From Priestia taiwanensis (GTDB taxonomy: Bacteria; Bacillota; Bacilli; Bacillales; Bacillaceae_G): a stretch of 64,000 bases of DNA. Under the pieces are notes generated by a model, which was given only the letters and a program-made list of their open reading frames with translations, was not told where the DNA came from and did no database searches. The stretch lies in the NCBI RefSeq assembly GCF_014638355.1, contig NZ_BMFK01000001.1, forward strand, positions 124,001 to 188,000, in the 5' to 3' direction. The number at the start of each line of letters is the position of its first letter. Position 1 is the first letter of the stretch. This document shows positions 34,550 through 43,711 of the stretch, one piece after another. Position numbers and translations under genes: made by a program.

Positions 34550-35780
34550 AGAAAGTGACTGGTAAGCTTGCGAGAGAGCGGAATTTACTATAGTTGTAGA
34601 TTAGTTTTTCTGGTTCAATTGCTAGATCGAGGTTAGGGAATCGTTGAAGTAATGTACCAAATGCAATTTCTCCTTCTAAACGTGCAAGAGGTGCTCCTAG
34701 ACAGTGATGAATACCACTACCGAACGCTAAATGATTGTTTTCTTCGCGGGTAATATTTAATGTCTCAGGATTCTCAAATTTTCGTGGATCGATATTGGCA
34801 GCTGCGAGAGAGAATAATACCATTTCGCCCTTTTTAATTGTCTTTCCGTGCATGACTACGTCTTCACTCGCAAAACGATGAGCAATCATAATTGGACCAG
34901 CATAGCGCAGTAGTTCCTCAATAGCTGAAGGTAGCAAGGATGGATTGTCACGCAGCATTTTCATTTGTTCAGGGTGTTGAAGCAATGCAAGCATGCCGTT
35001 ACCAATTAAGTTGACCGTCGTTTCATGGCCAGCGATAAAGAGAAGCCAGATGGTTGAAAGGAGTTCATTCTTACTTAATTTATCTTCTTGCTCTTGTGCT
35101 TGAATGAGAGCACTCATTAAGTCATCACAAGGGCTTATGCGTTTTTCATCCAGAAGTACTTCAATATAGTGAATAAATTGATCAAGTGTGTTTGTAACGG
35201 TAGCTACTTGACGAGGATCCAAAGCAGCACTCATCAATGTATGTGTCCATTCACGAAATTGCTGTTGATTCTCCGTTGGAATTCCGAGCATTTCGGAAAT
35301 AACAATGATAGGTAAAGGATTAGCGAAATCAGCGATAACATCCATCTTTCCTTTTTCCTTCACGTTATCTAGAAGTTCGTTTGTAATTTGTTGAATACGA
35401 GGACGGAGGTTTTCAATCATACGCGGGGAAAATGCTTTCGATACTAGTCGGCGTAAGCGGGTGTGATCAGGTGGATCAACCGTTAGGAGATTGGGCATAT
35501 TCATCATCCATTCAAACAATTTGTCGACGGTTGTAGTTTCTTCGCTTGCTTCCTTTTTCTCTTTCTGTGGTAGAAAGTTACGCACATCTTTAATGAAACG
35601 CGAGTCTTTCAATATCATGACAGCATCGTCATAGCCTAAGGTGACCAATGCTCCTCCCATACCGTAGAAGTCATCAAGGTGGAAAATCGCTTCTTCTTGC
35701 GCCATAAGCTGCTTATAAAAAATAATTGGATTATGCATCGTTTCTGGTGAACTGAAATCGTTAAACGAAACTTTCTTCAT
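34548..35780 (-). CDS. Cytochrome P450
   Basis: A 410-residue soluble bacterial P450, CYP107-like. The I-helix oxygen-binding AGHETT, the K-helix EELLR (ExxR pair) and the haem loop FGSGIHHCLG with the cysteine ligand are all intact. RBS AAGGAGGAAAC precedes the ATG. No ferredoxin or reductase gene is adjacent, so redox partners are supplied elsewhere. The substrate is unknown; relatives hydroxylate fatty acids, macrolides or lipopeptides. Confidence 0.93.
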   Translation of the reverse strand: MKKVSFNDFSSPETMHNPIIFYKQLMAQEEAIFHLDDFYGMGGALVTLGYDDAVMILKDSRFIKDVRNFLPQKEKKEASEETTTVDKLFEWMMNMPNLLTVDPPDHTRLRRLVSKAFSPRMIENLRPRIQQITNELLDNVKEKGKMDVIADFANPLPIIVISEMLGIPTENQQQFREWTHTLMSAALDPRQVATVTNTLDQFIHYIEVLLDEKRISPCDDLMSALIQAQEQEDKLSKNELLSTIWLLFIAGHETTVNLIGNGMLALLQHPEQMKMLRDNPSLLPSAIEELLRYAGPIMIAHRFASEDVVMHGKTIKKGEMVLFSLAAANIDPRKFENPETLNITREENNHLAFGSGIHHCLGAPLARLEGEIAFGTLLQRFPNLDLAIEPEKLIYNYSKFRSLASLPVTF

Positions 35781-35904
35781 TTGTTTCCTCCTTATTAGTA
35801 CAATTCAAATGAACTCCTTGTAACTATGTCTACGGATTTGTTTGTTAAAATATACCACTTATGTTTTGAGATACACGTGGGGGATTGATAAAAGAAGGTA
35901 ATAT

Positions 35905-35935
35905 AAAAAGCGTTATCTAATAATGATAGATAACG
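35905..35935 (-). terminator. Terminator of the small secreted protein gene
   Basis: CGTTATCTA and TAGATAACG form a 9-bp stem with a 7-nt loop; on the minus strand it is followed by CTTTTTATA. Confidence 0.8.
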
Positions 35936-35968
35936 TTTTCATTTCTTTTTATAAGTTAAGGAAATTTC

Positions 35969-36238
35969 TTAAGGTGTATATTCACTAGTGTGAGTATATT
36001 TTCCCTTTGCGCTAAACCAATTCTCTTTAACTCGAATAACTTTTCCATTCTTTTTCTTGTAATATACTTTTGCGTAAGTACCATTTGGTAGTTTCTTCGT
36101 ATGGTCATATACAAAGCCACTACCAGGGTCTGGCTGAACAACTTTTGCTCCTACAGTCATAGTCTCGCCTACTCCAAGAGAAGTGCTAAGAGAAGCTGAT
36201 AAAACGATTGATGCCATTACTTTTTTTGTCAGTTTCAT
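35969..36238 (-). CDS. Small secreted protein, unknown function
   Basis: An 89-residue protein with a clear signal peptide (MKLTKKVMASIVLSASLSTS, cleavage probably near residue 30, VGA). The mature 58-residue part is very basic and aromatic (GTYAKVYYKKKNGKVIRVKENWF). I do not recognise a family. RBS TAGGAGGGAATTC precedes the ATG. It is divergent from nheA, and the PlcR box at 36353 lies 115 bp upstream. The box is palindromic, so it could activate this gene too. It may be a small exported effector or an adhesin-like peptide. Confidence 0.75.
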   Translation of the reverse strand: MKLTKKVMASIVLSASLSTSLGVGETMTVGAKVVQPDPGSGFVYDHTKKLPNGTYAKVYYKKKNGKVIRVKENWFSAKGKYTHTSEYTP

Positions 36239-36352
36239 AGAATTCCCTCCTAATAGTATGACTCTTTAAAGAAAGTGAATATTAACTTTGTTTACATAAA
36301 ATTACAACATTATATAGTATATTTATTAGTTTTGTAATGGTTTTTATCAAAA

Positions 36353-36368
36353 TATGCATAATTGCATA
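36353..36368. promoter_or_regulatory. PlcR box of nheABC
   Basis: TATGCATAATTGCATA matches TATGNAN4TNCATA fully. It lies 320 bp before nheA, in keeping with the long 5' leader known for nhe in B. cereus, and 115 bp before the divergent secreted-protein gene. Confidence 0.92.
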
Positions 36369-36688
36369 TTTTAAGGAAGGTTTTTTAAGATAATTTAATT
36401 TCGGTAATGATGTGGTCTTTATCTATTTTTTTCGTTTTATAAAATATATTAAAATATAAATAAGAAGTTGGTAGCCGCATTCCTAGGCCCATGGTCCCTT
36501 TACGCTCAAAAACACCCATGCTTATAATGGAGTCCGTAATAGAAAAGTTGAATGGTCGCCATTTAACTTTTTTATTACGGCGCGCGTACGAGAAAGATGA
36601 TGTCATTCTTGCCATTCGAATGGAGAGATAAGTGAATTTATATGAAAACGCTTACTTTTTTTGTTGAGAGATTGAAGGGGGAAGTAAT
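36369..36688 (+). promoter_or_regulatory. Long nhe promoter/leader region
   Basis: About 320 bases between the PlcR box and nheA without a supported gene on the plus strand. A 76-codon minus-strand frame (36385-36615) lacks a ribosome site and is not called. The end carries GAAGGGGGAAG, the nheA ribosome site. The stretch probably includes a long untranslated leader, as reported for nhe. Confidence 0.6.
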
Positions 36689-37840
36689 GTGAAGAAAACA
36701 TTGATTGCAAGTCTAGTAGTATCAGCTGTATCTGCTAGTTACTTGATGCCTCAAGGGGTATTAGCAGAAGAAATGAAACCGAAGCAAGTTAGTGCACATA
36801 ATGTTATAAATACGAAGGTACTATCGAATTCAATTCGAACACTAGGATCACAGTCACCGTTAATTCAAGCATATGGATTAGTGATTCTACAGCAACCAGA
36901 TGTACAAGTGAAGGCGATGAGTAGCTTAACGAATCACCAAAAGATTGCTAGAAATAACGTAAAAGAATGGTTAGATGAATATAATCCAAGGTTAATAGAT
37001 GTAAATGAAGACATGATGCGATTTAGCACAAGGTTCAATAGCTATTATAATAAATTATACGAATTAGCTGGCAAAGTAAACGAAGATGAGCAAGCGAAAG
37101 CGGATTTCTTACAAGCATTTAGTCGACTGCATACGCAAGTACGAACAGTGCAAGAGAAGATGACACAAACATCTCATGATTTGGCTAGTTATCAGACGTT
37201 ATTGCTCACAGATAACAAGACATTCTCAGAGCGAGCAGAAATGGCGATTCAATCGTTACAAGGAACAAATGGGGAAGTAATACAACTACGAGCTGATATT
37301 AAGAAACTCCAAGATGAAATTCAGACAGAGTTGACGAATATTTTAAATAGCCCAAATGATATTGTAAAAGGTTCCATCAAGATTGGAAAGACGCTATCAA
37401 CAATAGCGAAGAATGGTGCAGAAACTCAGACGTTAGACATCGTATCTGTTGAACAGCTTGGCGGCGATATTGTAAGTACAGCGAATAACCAAGCGAGTAA
37501 GTCTGCAGCAATTATTGCAGAGAAACAAAAAGCACTATTACCGCTTGTGAAGAAATTATCGGAAATTGAACTAGAAGTAACAGGTATTACTCTTATTGAA
37601 GATCAAGTAGATGGTTTTACAGAAATGATTAATCGCCAAACTACGGTGTTTGGTCATGTGATGAAAGATTGGAAGTCTATCAATGAGACGATGGAACAAA
37701 TTGAAATGGATTTCGAAGCTGGTCTGGTGAATGGTACGTCACTGCAGAAACAAGTGATGATGCTGAAGAAGATGAGCGACGAAATCAATAAACAAACGAA
37801 TCAATATCAAGATTTCGTAACAAATATTGAAGTGAAGTAA
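36689..37840 (+). CDS. nheA: Non-haemolytic enterotoxin component A
   Basis: A 383-residue component of the tripartite Nhe pore-forming enterotoxin (ClyA/Hbl superfamily). GTG start with GAAGGGGGA upstream, signal peptide of about 26 residues (ending VLAEE). The NSIRTLGSQSPLIQAYGLVILQQPD segment (central part invariant in the family) and long coiled-coil helices fit NheA. NheA lacks the strong hydrophobic hairpin of B and C and binds last in pore assembly. First gene of nheABC; nheB starts 19 bp after its stop. Compared from memory, it is noticeably diverged from reference NheA. Confidence 0.95.
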   Translation: MKKTLIASLVVSAVSASYLMPQGVLAEEMKPKQVSAHNVINTKVLSNSIRTLGSQSPLIQAYGLVILQQPDVQVKAMSSLTNHQKIARNNVKEWLDEYNPRLIDVNEDMMRFSTRFNSYYNKLYELAGKVNEDEQAKADFLQAFSRLHTQVRTVQEKMTQTSHDLASYQTLLLTDNKTFSERAEMAIQSLQGTNGEVIQLRADIKKLQDEIQTELTNILNSPNDIVKGSIKIGKTLSTIAKNGAETQTLDIVSVEQLGGDIVSTANNQASKSAAIIAEKQKALLPLVKKLSEIELEVTGITLIEDQVDGFTEMINRQTTVFGHVMKDWKSINETMEQIEMDFEAGLVNGTSLQKQVMMLKKMSDEINKQTNQYQDFVTNIEVK

Positions 37841-37859
37841 GTGATAGGAGAGGAAGAGT

Positions 37860-39053
37860 ATGACAAAGAAACCGTATAAAGTAATGGCAATGTCCGCATT
37901 AGTTGCGACTATTGCAGTGAATAGTGTGCTTCCAATGCAGACGTTTGCATCAGAACGTACAGTGGCATCAGTATCTGCAAGTACAACAGATAAGTATGCA
38001 GAATATACATTAGGACCAGAAGGACTACGCGAGGCAATGGAGCGAACTGGTTCGAACGCATTGGTAATGGACTTATATGCATTAACGATTTTAAAGCAAC
38101 CGAATGCGGATTTTACAAAAGTCAGCGCAATTGATGAAACGTTACAAGGCAAAATTATCACACATCAAAACATTGCTCGTGGCAACGCGAAACAATGGTT
38201 AGATGTACTAAAGCCACAGCTTATCTCAACGAATCAAAATATTATTAACTATAATACGAAGTTCGAGAACTATTACAACACATTAGTAGCGGCTGTAGAT
38301 GCAGGTAACAAAACAACGTTAGCGAAAGGCTTAACAAGATTGTCTAGCAGTATCGCAGAGAACAAGCAAGAAGTAGATAAGTTAGTAGAAGACTTAACGA
38401 AGTTTAGAAATAAATTAACGGCAGATACACAGAATTTTAAAGGACATTCAAATCAAATTACAACGATTCTTGCAAGTCAAGATGCAGGTATCCCGCTTCT
38501 TCAAAAGCAAATCGGCTCTTACTATGATGCAATTAACAAGTATAACAGCATCATTATCGGCTCATCTGTTGCAACAGCGCTGGGACCAATTGCAATTGTT
38601 GGTGGTTCAGTAATGATTGCCACTGGCGCAGGTACACCGCTAGGTATCGGCTTAATCGCAGGTGGTGTTGGGGCGACTGGTACTGGTATTACCGGTATTG
38701 TGTTAGCGAAGCAAGGTATGAACGAGGCAGAAGCAGAAATTAAAAAGTTAACAGGAAGCGTAACTGATGCACAAGTGCAAATGGCAGGGTTAACAGCAAT
38801 TAAGAAGCAAACAGAGTACTTAACGAATACCATTGACACAGCTATTACCGCTCTGCAAAATATTTCGAATCAATGGCATACAATGGGTTACAAATACAAT
38901 TCATTAATTAAAAATGTAGAATTCATTAGTCCAGAAGATCTTTTCTTCATTAAGGAAGATTTAAATGTAGCAAAAGATAGCTGGAAAGACATCAAAGAAT
39001 ACGCAGAGAAAATCTACGCGGAAGATATTAAAGTTGTAGATAACGAGGCATAA
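37860..39053 (+). CDS. nheB: Non-haemolytic enterotoxin component B
   Basis: A 397-residue Nhe component with a signal peptide (about 30 residues, ending TFAS). EYTLGPEGLREAMERTGSNALVMDLYALTI starts the helical domain. A long hydrophobic hairpin at about 224-282 (IGSSVATALGPIAIVGG, LGIGLIAGGVGATGTG) is the membrane-inserting beta-tongue. NheB associates with NheC on the target membrane before NheA joins. RBS AGGAGAGGAAG. It is followed by the 13-bp inverted repeat known to lie between nheB and nheC. Confidence 0.95.
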   Translation: MTKKPYKVMAMSALVATIAVNSVLPMQTFASERTVASVSASTTDKYAEYTLGPEGLREAMERTGSNALVMDLYALTILKQPNADFTKVSAIDETLQGKIITHQNIARGNAKQWLDVLKPQLISTNQNIINYNTKFENYYNTLVAAVDAGNKTTLAKGLTRLSSSIAENKQEVDKLVEDLTKFRNKLTADTQNFKGHSNQITTILASQDAGIPLLQKQIGSYYDAINKYNSIIIGSSVATALGPIAIVGGSVMIATGAGTPLGIGLIAGGVGATGTGITGIVLAKQGMNEAEAEIKKLTGSVTDAQVQMAGLTAIKKQTEYLTNTIDTAITALQNISNQWHTMGYKYNSLIKNVEFISPEDLFFIKEDLNVAKDSWKDIKEYAEKIYAEDIKVVDNEA

Positions 39054-39058
39054 TATAT

Positions 39059-39096
39059 AAGAAATCTCTTGTTCCTTATGGGGCAAGAGATTTCTT
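39059..39096 (+). terminator. nheB-nheC intergenic hairpin
   Basis: AAGAAATCTCTTG and CAAGAGATTTCTT are perfect 13-bp arms around a 12-nt loop. An inverted repeat in this position is established for nhe operons and thought to lower nheC expression. No T-run follows; the distal arm runs into the nheC ribosome site (AAGGAG). Confidence 0.9.
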
Positions 39097-39114
39097 AAGG
39101 AGTAGGTGAAGAGG

Positions 39115-40122
39115 ATGAAGAAGAACTGGGTGAAGGGTGTCATCGTCGCAATGATTACGTCCCTTCTTGTACCGATGTATGCTTCTGCGACGACAAATTC
39201 ACTCGGCCCTGCTGAACTCCAAAGGGTTACAGCGGATGTTGCGGCTAATACAATTGTTATCGATGCATATGCGAATACGATACGAGATACGGTATTACCA
39301 GATGTTCCAAGTGTGCATACCGAACTACGATCAGCGGTGCAGAAGCATGGACAAACTGCGAAGGCGAATGCCAAAGAGTGGCTATATACAATTAAGCCGC
39401 AACTGGCTAAAACGAACGAAGCAATTATTGCGTATAACGATACATTCCAACAGCATTATGACACGTTACGATCAGCAGTGGAGAAAGAAGATGTACCGCA
39501 AATCGAAAAGGAAGTAAAGCAACTATATGAAAGTGTGTTACAGAACAAAGGGGAAGTAGAAGCGGTCGTTGAGAAGATTACAGCATTCCGTAATAAGCTA
39601 GCCGAGGATACGAAGAATTTCAAAGAGAGTGCGAATCAGCTAACATCCGTATTAGCAAGTACAAATGCGAGTATCCCAGCCCTGCAACGGGAAATTGAAC
39701 AACAAAATGCCATCATTAAATCAGGAAATATCCTCATCGGGACAGGTTCAGCACTATGTGCACTTATCGTTGGATGTATCGCTGGAGGACCAATGATTGC
39801 AGATGGCGTTAACAAAAAGAAAGAAGCTAATGCGGCAATCGAGAAAATAAAAAATAGAATTTCAATTACTGAAAGGGAAGTAGTTCTATTAACAGACTTG
39901 AAACAAAAATTAACAGATATGACAGCAATGATAGATGCCGCCATTACATCGCTCCAAAATGTAGCGAACAATTGGCACACAATTGGAGCAAAGTACCACA
40001 CACTTTTGAAAAACATTCACGTCATTAGCCCAGAGGAACTTCTTTTTATAAAAGAAGACTTACAGACGGCGAAGGATAGCTGGTATGAATTGAAAAAGTA
40101 TGCGGAGCAGGTACAAGGATAA
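39115..40122 (+). CDS. nheC: Non-haemolytic enterotoxin component C
   Basis: A 335-residue Nhe component from the ATG at 39115 (338 from the GTG at 39106; the GTG lies only 3 bp from AAGGAG, so the ATG is preferred). Signal peptide of about 22 residues (ending YASA). LGPAELQRVTADVAANTIVIDAYANTI begins the helical bundle; the hydrophobic hairpin ILIGTGSALCALIVGCIAGGP lies near residue 210. It is a little shorter than reference NheC (about 359). The preceding hairpin should keep its level low relative to A and B. Confidence 0.94.
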   Translation: MKKNWVKGVIVAMITSLLVPMYASATTNSLGPAELQRVTADVAANTIVIDAYANTIRDTVLPDVPSVHTELRSAVQKHGQTAKANAKEWLYTIKPQLAKTNEAIIAYNDTFQQHYDTLRSAVEKEDVPQIEKEVKQLYESVLQNKGEVEAVVEKITAFRNKLAEDTKNFKESANQLTSVLASTNASIPALQREIEQQNAIIKSGNILIGTGSALCALIVGCIAGGPMIADGVNKKKEANAAIEKIKNRISITEREVVLLTDLKQKLTDMTAMIDAAITSLQNVANNWHTIGAKYHTLLKNIHVISPEELLFIKEDLQTAKDSWYELKKYAEQVQG

Positions 40123-40245
40123 GGGGAATAATGTGCATTCTTTTTTACATAGCATCGAAGTCTTTATTATGAAAAAAATTTAAAACATACATTTCCATGT
40201 GTATAATAGAGAGATGTCTATAAATAAAGAGGTGTTAAGAAAGAA

Positions 40246-41283
40246 ATGTTGATTTTTTTAGGGACTATTACCATTCTTTTGCTCGCGATTTTTCTAGGAT
40301 TTTATATAAAAGAACCTAGAAGAGTAATCAATGGTTTATTGTTCAATTTATTCTTTGGTTCGTTTAGTGTGTTCCTTATTGCATTAGTATTGAGCACAGG
40401 TAATTCTGCTCTTATGATTCTTGTACTTATTCCAATTATTATTGTATTGTTCGGATTTAGTTTTGGATTTGTTGCGTTGATGGTTGCGATGTTTATGAAC
40501 GCCAAGGTTCTACTTAAAAAAGAAGGAAGGCGTTTTGCTAACTGTTTAACACTCTTTTTTGGGATGTTTCTTTTGGCCATTATTATTTTAAATATGATTA
40601 GCTTAGGTCAGTTCTTATCAGACGGGTTTCAAACAGTATACGTTGGAGTAAATATGGTTGTTGTGTATTTGTTCTTCAATGCATTTAATTTCTTAACGGC
40701 ATATTTCTTGTATCAATTTAATAGACCGAAATCCAATCAAGACTTTATTATCGTACTTGGAAGTGGTCTTGTGAATGACAAAGTACCACCGCTTTTAGGA
40801 AGCCGAATTGATAAGGCGATTGAGTTCTATTGGAAGCAAGCGAAAGTTACGGCGCCTCCTACAATTATTTTATCCGGAGGCCAAGGTCCTGACGAGAACC
40901 TTCCAGAAGCAGAGGCGATGCAACAGTATGCGCTTGAGAAGGGAATCCCTGAGGAGCATACGTTAAGAGAGGATAAGTCTACGACGACGTATGAAAATAT
41001 GCTATTCTCCAAAAGAATCATGGATTCATTAAAAGGAGAAGCGTATAAAAGTATTTTCACAACGAACAATTTCCACCTGTTCCGTGCTGGCTTATATGCG
41101 AAGGAAGCAGGATTAAATAGCCAAGGAATTGGATCAAAGACAGCTCGGTACTATTGGCCAAATGCGATGATTCGTGAGTACATTGCTGTGTTTGTGATGA
41201 ACCGTAAGCGTCACAGTATCGTTATCGGAATTATATTGGGAGGAACAAGTGCATTAGCTGGACTGTTGTATTTGTTATCTTAA
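40246..41283 (+). CDS. YdcF/SanA-like DUF218 membrane protein
   Basis: A 345-residue protein with an N-terminal membrane region (about five hydrophobic segments, residues 1-165) and a C-terminal DUF218 domain (about 167-310: IIVLGSGLVND, IILSGGQGPDE, REDKSTTTYENMLFSK). DUF218 proteins act in envelope functions such as vancomycin tolerance or undecaprenyl carrier metabolism; the reaction is not known. RBS AAAGAGGTG. It lies downstream of nheC, as in other B. cereus-group genomes by recollection. Confidence 0.87.
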   Translation: MLIFLGTITILLLAIFLGFYIKEPRRVINGLLFNLFFGSFSVFLIALVLSTGNSALMILVLIPIIIVLFGFSFGFVALMVAMFMNAKVLLKKEGRRFANCLTLFFGMFLLAIIILNMISLGQFLSDGFQTVYVGVNMVVVYLFFNAFNFLTAYFLYQFNRPKSNQDFIIVLGSGLVNDKVPPLLGSRIDKAIEFYWKQAKVTAPPTIILSGGQGPDENLPEAEAMQQYALEKGIPEEHTLREDKSTTTYENMLFSKRIMDSLKGEAYKSIFTTNNFHLFRAGLYAKEAGLNSQGIGSKTARYYWPNAMIREYIAVFVMNRKRHSIVIGIILGGTSALAGLLYLLS

Positions 41284-41287
41284 AGGG

Positions 41288-41314
41288 AAGCTCGAATTTT
41301 CTTCGAGCTTTTTT
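41288..41314 (+). terminator. Terminator after ydcF-like gene
   Basis: AAGCTCGAA and TTCGAGCTT around 5 nt, followed by TTTT. Confidence 0.9.
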
Positions 41315-41401
41315 ATTTTGCCTTCTTGTGTATATAATTGGAAAAACGCTTCTGTGAGAATGTATGTTCGTGTATAATGGGAGAGAAAGGGGATGATGAA
41401 T

Positions 41402-41947
41402 GTGATAAATGGAGTAAGAGACTTATATGAGTACAATGTATGGGCGAATACGCAGATTTTCAATAAATTAAGGGAACTTCCTAGTGATGTATATCGTCAA
41501 GAGATAGAAAGTGTATTTCCGTCTATAGCTAGTGTGTTATCTCACATGTACCTTGCAGATTTATGCTGGTTTGATGTGTTATCTGGGCAACGTTTTCAAG
41601 AAGCGATGAAGAAAACGTGGGAGATGCAAGAAGAAATAGAAGCGAAGAGTTTTGAAGAGGTAGAATTATTATTTGGAGAAATGGTAAAGAAATATGAAGT
41701 GTTTCTAAGTAATTCAGAGAATATTGACAAGTTACTTATAGTAGAGCATCCATTAGATGATGAATTATTACATGGGAGTGTAAGAGAATTGCTCTCGCAT
41801 GTGGTGAACCATGGCACGTACCACCGTGGTAACGTTGCTGCGATGTTACATCAACTTGGTTATCGTTCTGTCATGACAGATTATATCGTGTATTTGTATG
41901 CGAAGAAGAAAGAAGTAGGGGAAAGTAATGTTGAGAAGTGGGAATAA
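41402..41947 (+). CDS. DinB family protein
   Basis: A 181-residue DinB/YfiT-like four-helix metalloprotein. The metal histidines are visible in LSHMYLADLCWFD and HVVNHGTYHRGNV. GTG at 41402 is the best-spaced start relative to AAAGGGG; the ATGs at 41393 and 41396 lie against the ribosome site. The family includes thiol-S-transferases using bacillithiol. The substrate is unknown. Confidence 0.85.
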   Translation: MINGVRDLYEYNVWANTQIFNKLRELPSDVYRQEIESVFPSIASVLSHMYLADLCWFDVLSGQRFQEAMKKTWEMQEEIEAKSFEEVELLFGEMVKKYEVFLSNSENIDKLLIVEHPLDDELLHGSVRELLSHVVNHGTYHRGNVAAMLHQLGYRSVMTDYIVYLYAKKKEVGESNVEKWE

Positions 41948-41951
41948 ATAA

Positions 41952-41981
41952 AACACCCGAAATGGCGTCATTTCGGGTGTT
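41952..41981. terminator. Bidirectional terminator
   Basis: AACACCCGAAATG and CATTTCGGGTGTT form a perfect 13-bp stem with a GCGT loop, between the convergent DinB and ABC-F genes. Confidence 0.92.
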
Positions 41982-41988
41982 AGTTTAT

Positions 41989-43539
41989 TTATTTCTTCAT
42001 CGACCATTCTTCAACGTTCCACGTCTTTGTTACCCAATCTTCATAGAATTCAGGTTCGTGACATACTAATAGAATTGTTCCTTTATATGCTTTTAGGGCA
42101 CGTTGCAGTTCTTCTTTTGCTGATACGTCTAAGTGGTTTGTCGGCTCATCGAATAGAATCCAGTTAGATTCGTTGTTCATTAGCTTCGCTAGACGTACTT
42201 TTGCTTGTTCTCCACCACTTAGCATGCTTAGTGGACGAGTGATGTGTTCGTTCTTCAGACCGCAACGAGCTAGCATTGCGCGTACTTGGTGTTGGTCAAG
42301 TCCTGGGAACTCGTTCCAAATCTCATCAAGTGGTGTTGAGTTTCCTGCTTTTACTTCTTGTTCGAAGTATGCTGGGAATAGGAAGTCACCGCGCTCTAAC
42401 TTACCGCTAATTGCTGGGATTTTGCCCATGATTGTTTTTAGTAATGTCGATTTACCGACACCGTTACAACCTACGATTGCAATCTTGTCACCGCGTTCGA
42501 TTTCCATTGACATCTTTGGAAGAAGGGCGTGTGTGTATCCAATTTCGAAGTCTTTCCCTTCGAATACGAAACGACTACTTGCGCGAGATTCTTTGAATTC
42601 GAACTCAGGCTTGACCGCTTCCATTGGGCGGTCAATTCGATCGATACGCTCAAGTTGTTTTTGACGTGATTTCGCACGTCCACTTGTTGAGTAACGGGCT
42701 TTGTTTCGTGCGATGAAATCTTCTTGTTGCTTAATGAATTCTTGTTGTTTCTCATATGCCGCAACATGTTGGTTCTTGTTGATTTCGGCCATTTCTAAGA
42801 ATTTATCGTAACTTCCAGTGTAGCGAGTTAATTTACTAAATTCTAAGTGGAAAATAACGTCTACAACTTTGTTCATGAATTCTGTATCATGCGAGATTAA
42901 CATGAATGCGAATGGGTATTCTTTTAAGTAGTTCGCTAACCAGTTAATGTGTTCTACGTCTAAGTAGTTCGTAGGCTCGTCCAGTAGTAATACTTCTGGC
43001 TTCTCTAATAAAAGCTTCGCAAGTAATACTTTCGTACGTTGTCCACCACTTAGTGCCGTTACGTCACGGTCAAGACCGACTGCATCAAGACCTAAACCAC
43101 GTGCTGTTTCTTCTACTTTCACATCGATCATGTAGAAGTCACCAGCGTCTAGTTTTTCTTGAATATTACCCATTTTCTCTAATAATACTTCTAATTCTTC
43201 AGGTGATGCAGTTGCCATCTGCTCAGTAACTTTGTTCATTTCTGCTTCTTGTTCGAATAAAGGTAAGAATGCGTCCTTTAGAACGTCACGAATTGTCTTT
43301 CCTGGTGTTAAGACAGTGTGCTGATCTAAGTAACCGTAGTTAACACGTGGAGTCCATTCTACTTTCCCAGTATCTCGAACAAGTTGTCCTGTAATAATAT
43401 TCATCATCGTTGATTTACCAACGCCGTTTGCACCAACTAGCCCAACATGTTCGCCAGCTAATAAACGGAAAGATGCGTCTTCGAATAAGACACGATCGCC
43501 AAATGTATGGGATAAATTTTCAACAGTTAATAATGCCAT
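41989..43539 (-). CDS. ABC-F family ATPase
   Basis: A 516-residue protein with two ATPase domains and no membrane segments. Walker A motifs are GANGVGKST (near residue 37) and GCNGVGKST (near 358), with ABC signatures LSGGQ and LSGGEQ. The ABC-F linker of charged helices lies at about 240-320. Closest to the YkpA/YbiT-like subgroup. ABC-F proteins act on the ribosome, resolving stalled complexes; no resistance role is implied for this subgroup. RBS GGAGGCAAAAATC. Confidence 0.9.
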   Translation of the reverse strand: MALLTVENLSHTFGDRVLFEDASFRLLAGEHVGLVGANGVGKSTMMNIITGQLVRDTGKVEWTPRVNYGYLDQHTVLTPGKTIRDVLKDAFLPLFEQEAEMNKVTEQMATASPEELEVLLEKMGNIQEKLDAGDFYMIDVKVEETARGLGLDAVGLDRDVTALSGGQRTKVLLAKLLLEKPEVLLLDEPTNYLDVEHINWLANYLKEYPFAFMLISHDTEFMNKVVDVIFHLEFSKLTRYTGSYDKFLEMAEINKNQHVAAYEKQQEFIKQQEDFIARNKARYSTSGRAKSRQKQLERIDRIDRPMEAVKPEFEFKESRASSRFVFEGKDFEIGYTHALLPKMSMEIERGDKIAIVGCNGVGKSTLLKTIMGKIPAISGKLERGDFLFPAYFEQEVKAGNSTPLDEIWNEFPGLDQHQVRAMLARCGLKNEHITRPLSMLSGGEQAKVRLAKLMNNESNWILFDEPTNHLDVSAKEELQRALKAYKGTILLVCHEPEFYEDWVTKTWNVEEWSMKK

Positions 43540-43711
43540 GATTTTTGCCTCCTACTAATAATCCTTTCCTTACTATACATGAACTTTGCAAAAAGAGAAA
43601 TGGTTTTGTTGCAAGGATAATTTTCCTACCTATGTATTGTTTCACATTGGACATTTATATTTAAATTTTTCCGCTCATATAGTAGAAGGAAAACTGTTTT
43701 GGAGGTGGATA

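Noticed and set aside
36385..36615. 76-codon minus-strand frame in the nhe leader
   Set aside because: No ribosome site, no recognisable family, and it lies in the long nhe promoter/leader region. Treated as chance.
43586..43711. N-terminal extension of the superoxide dismutase frame
   Set aside because: No ribosome site and atypical residues; GGAGGTGG before 43712 decides the start.
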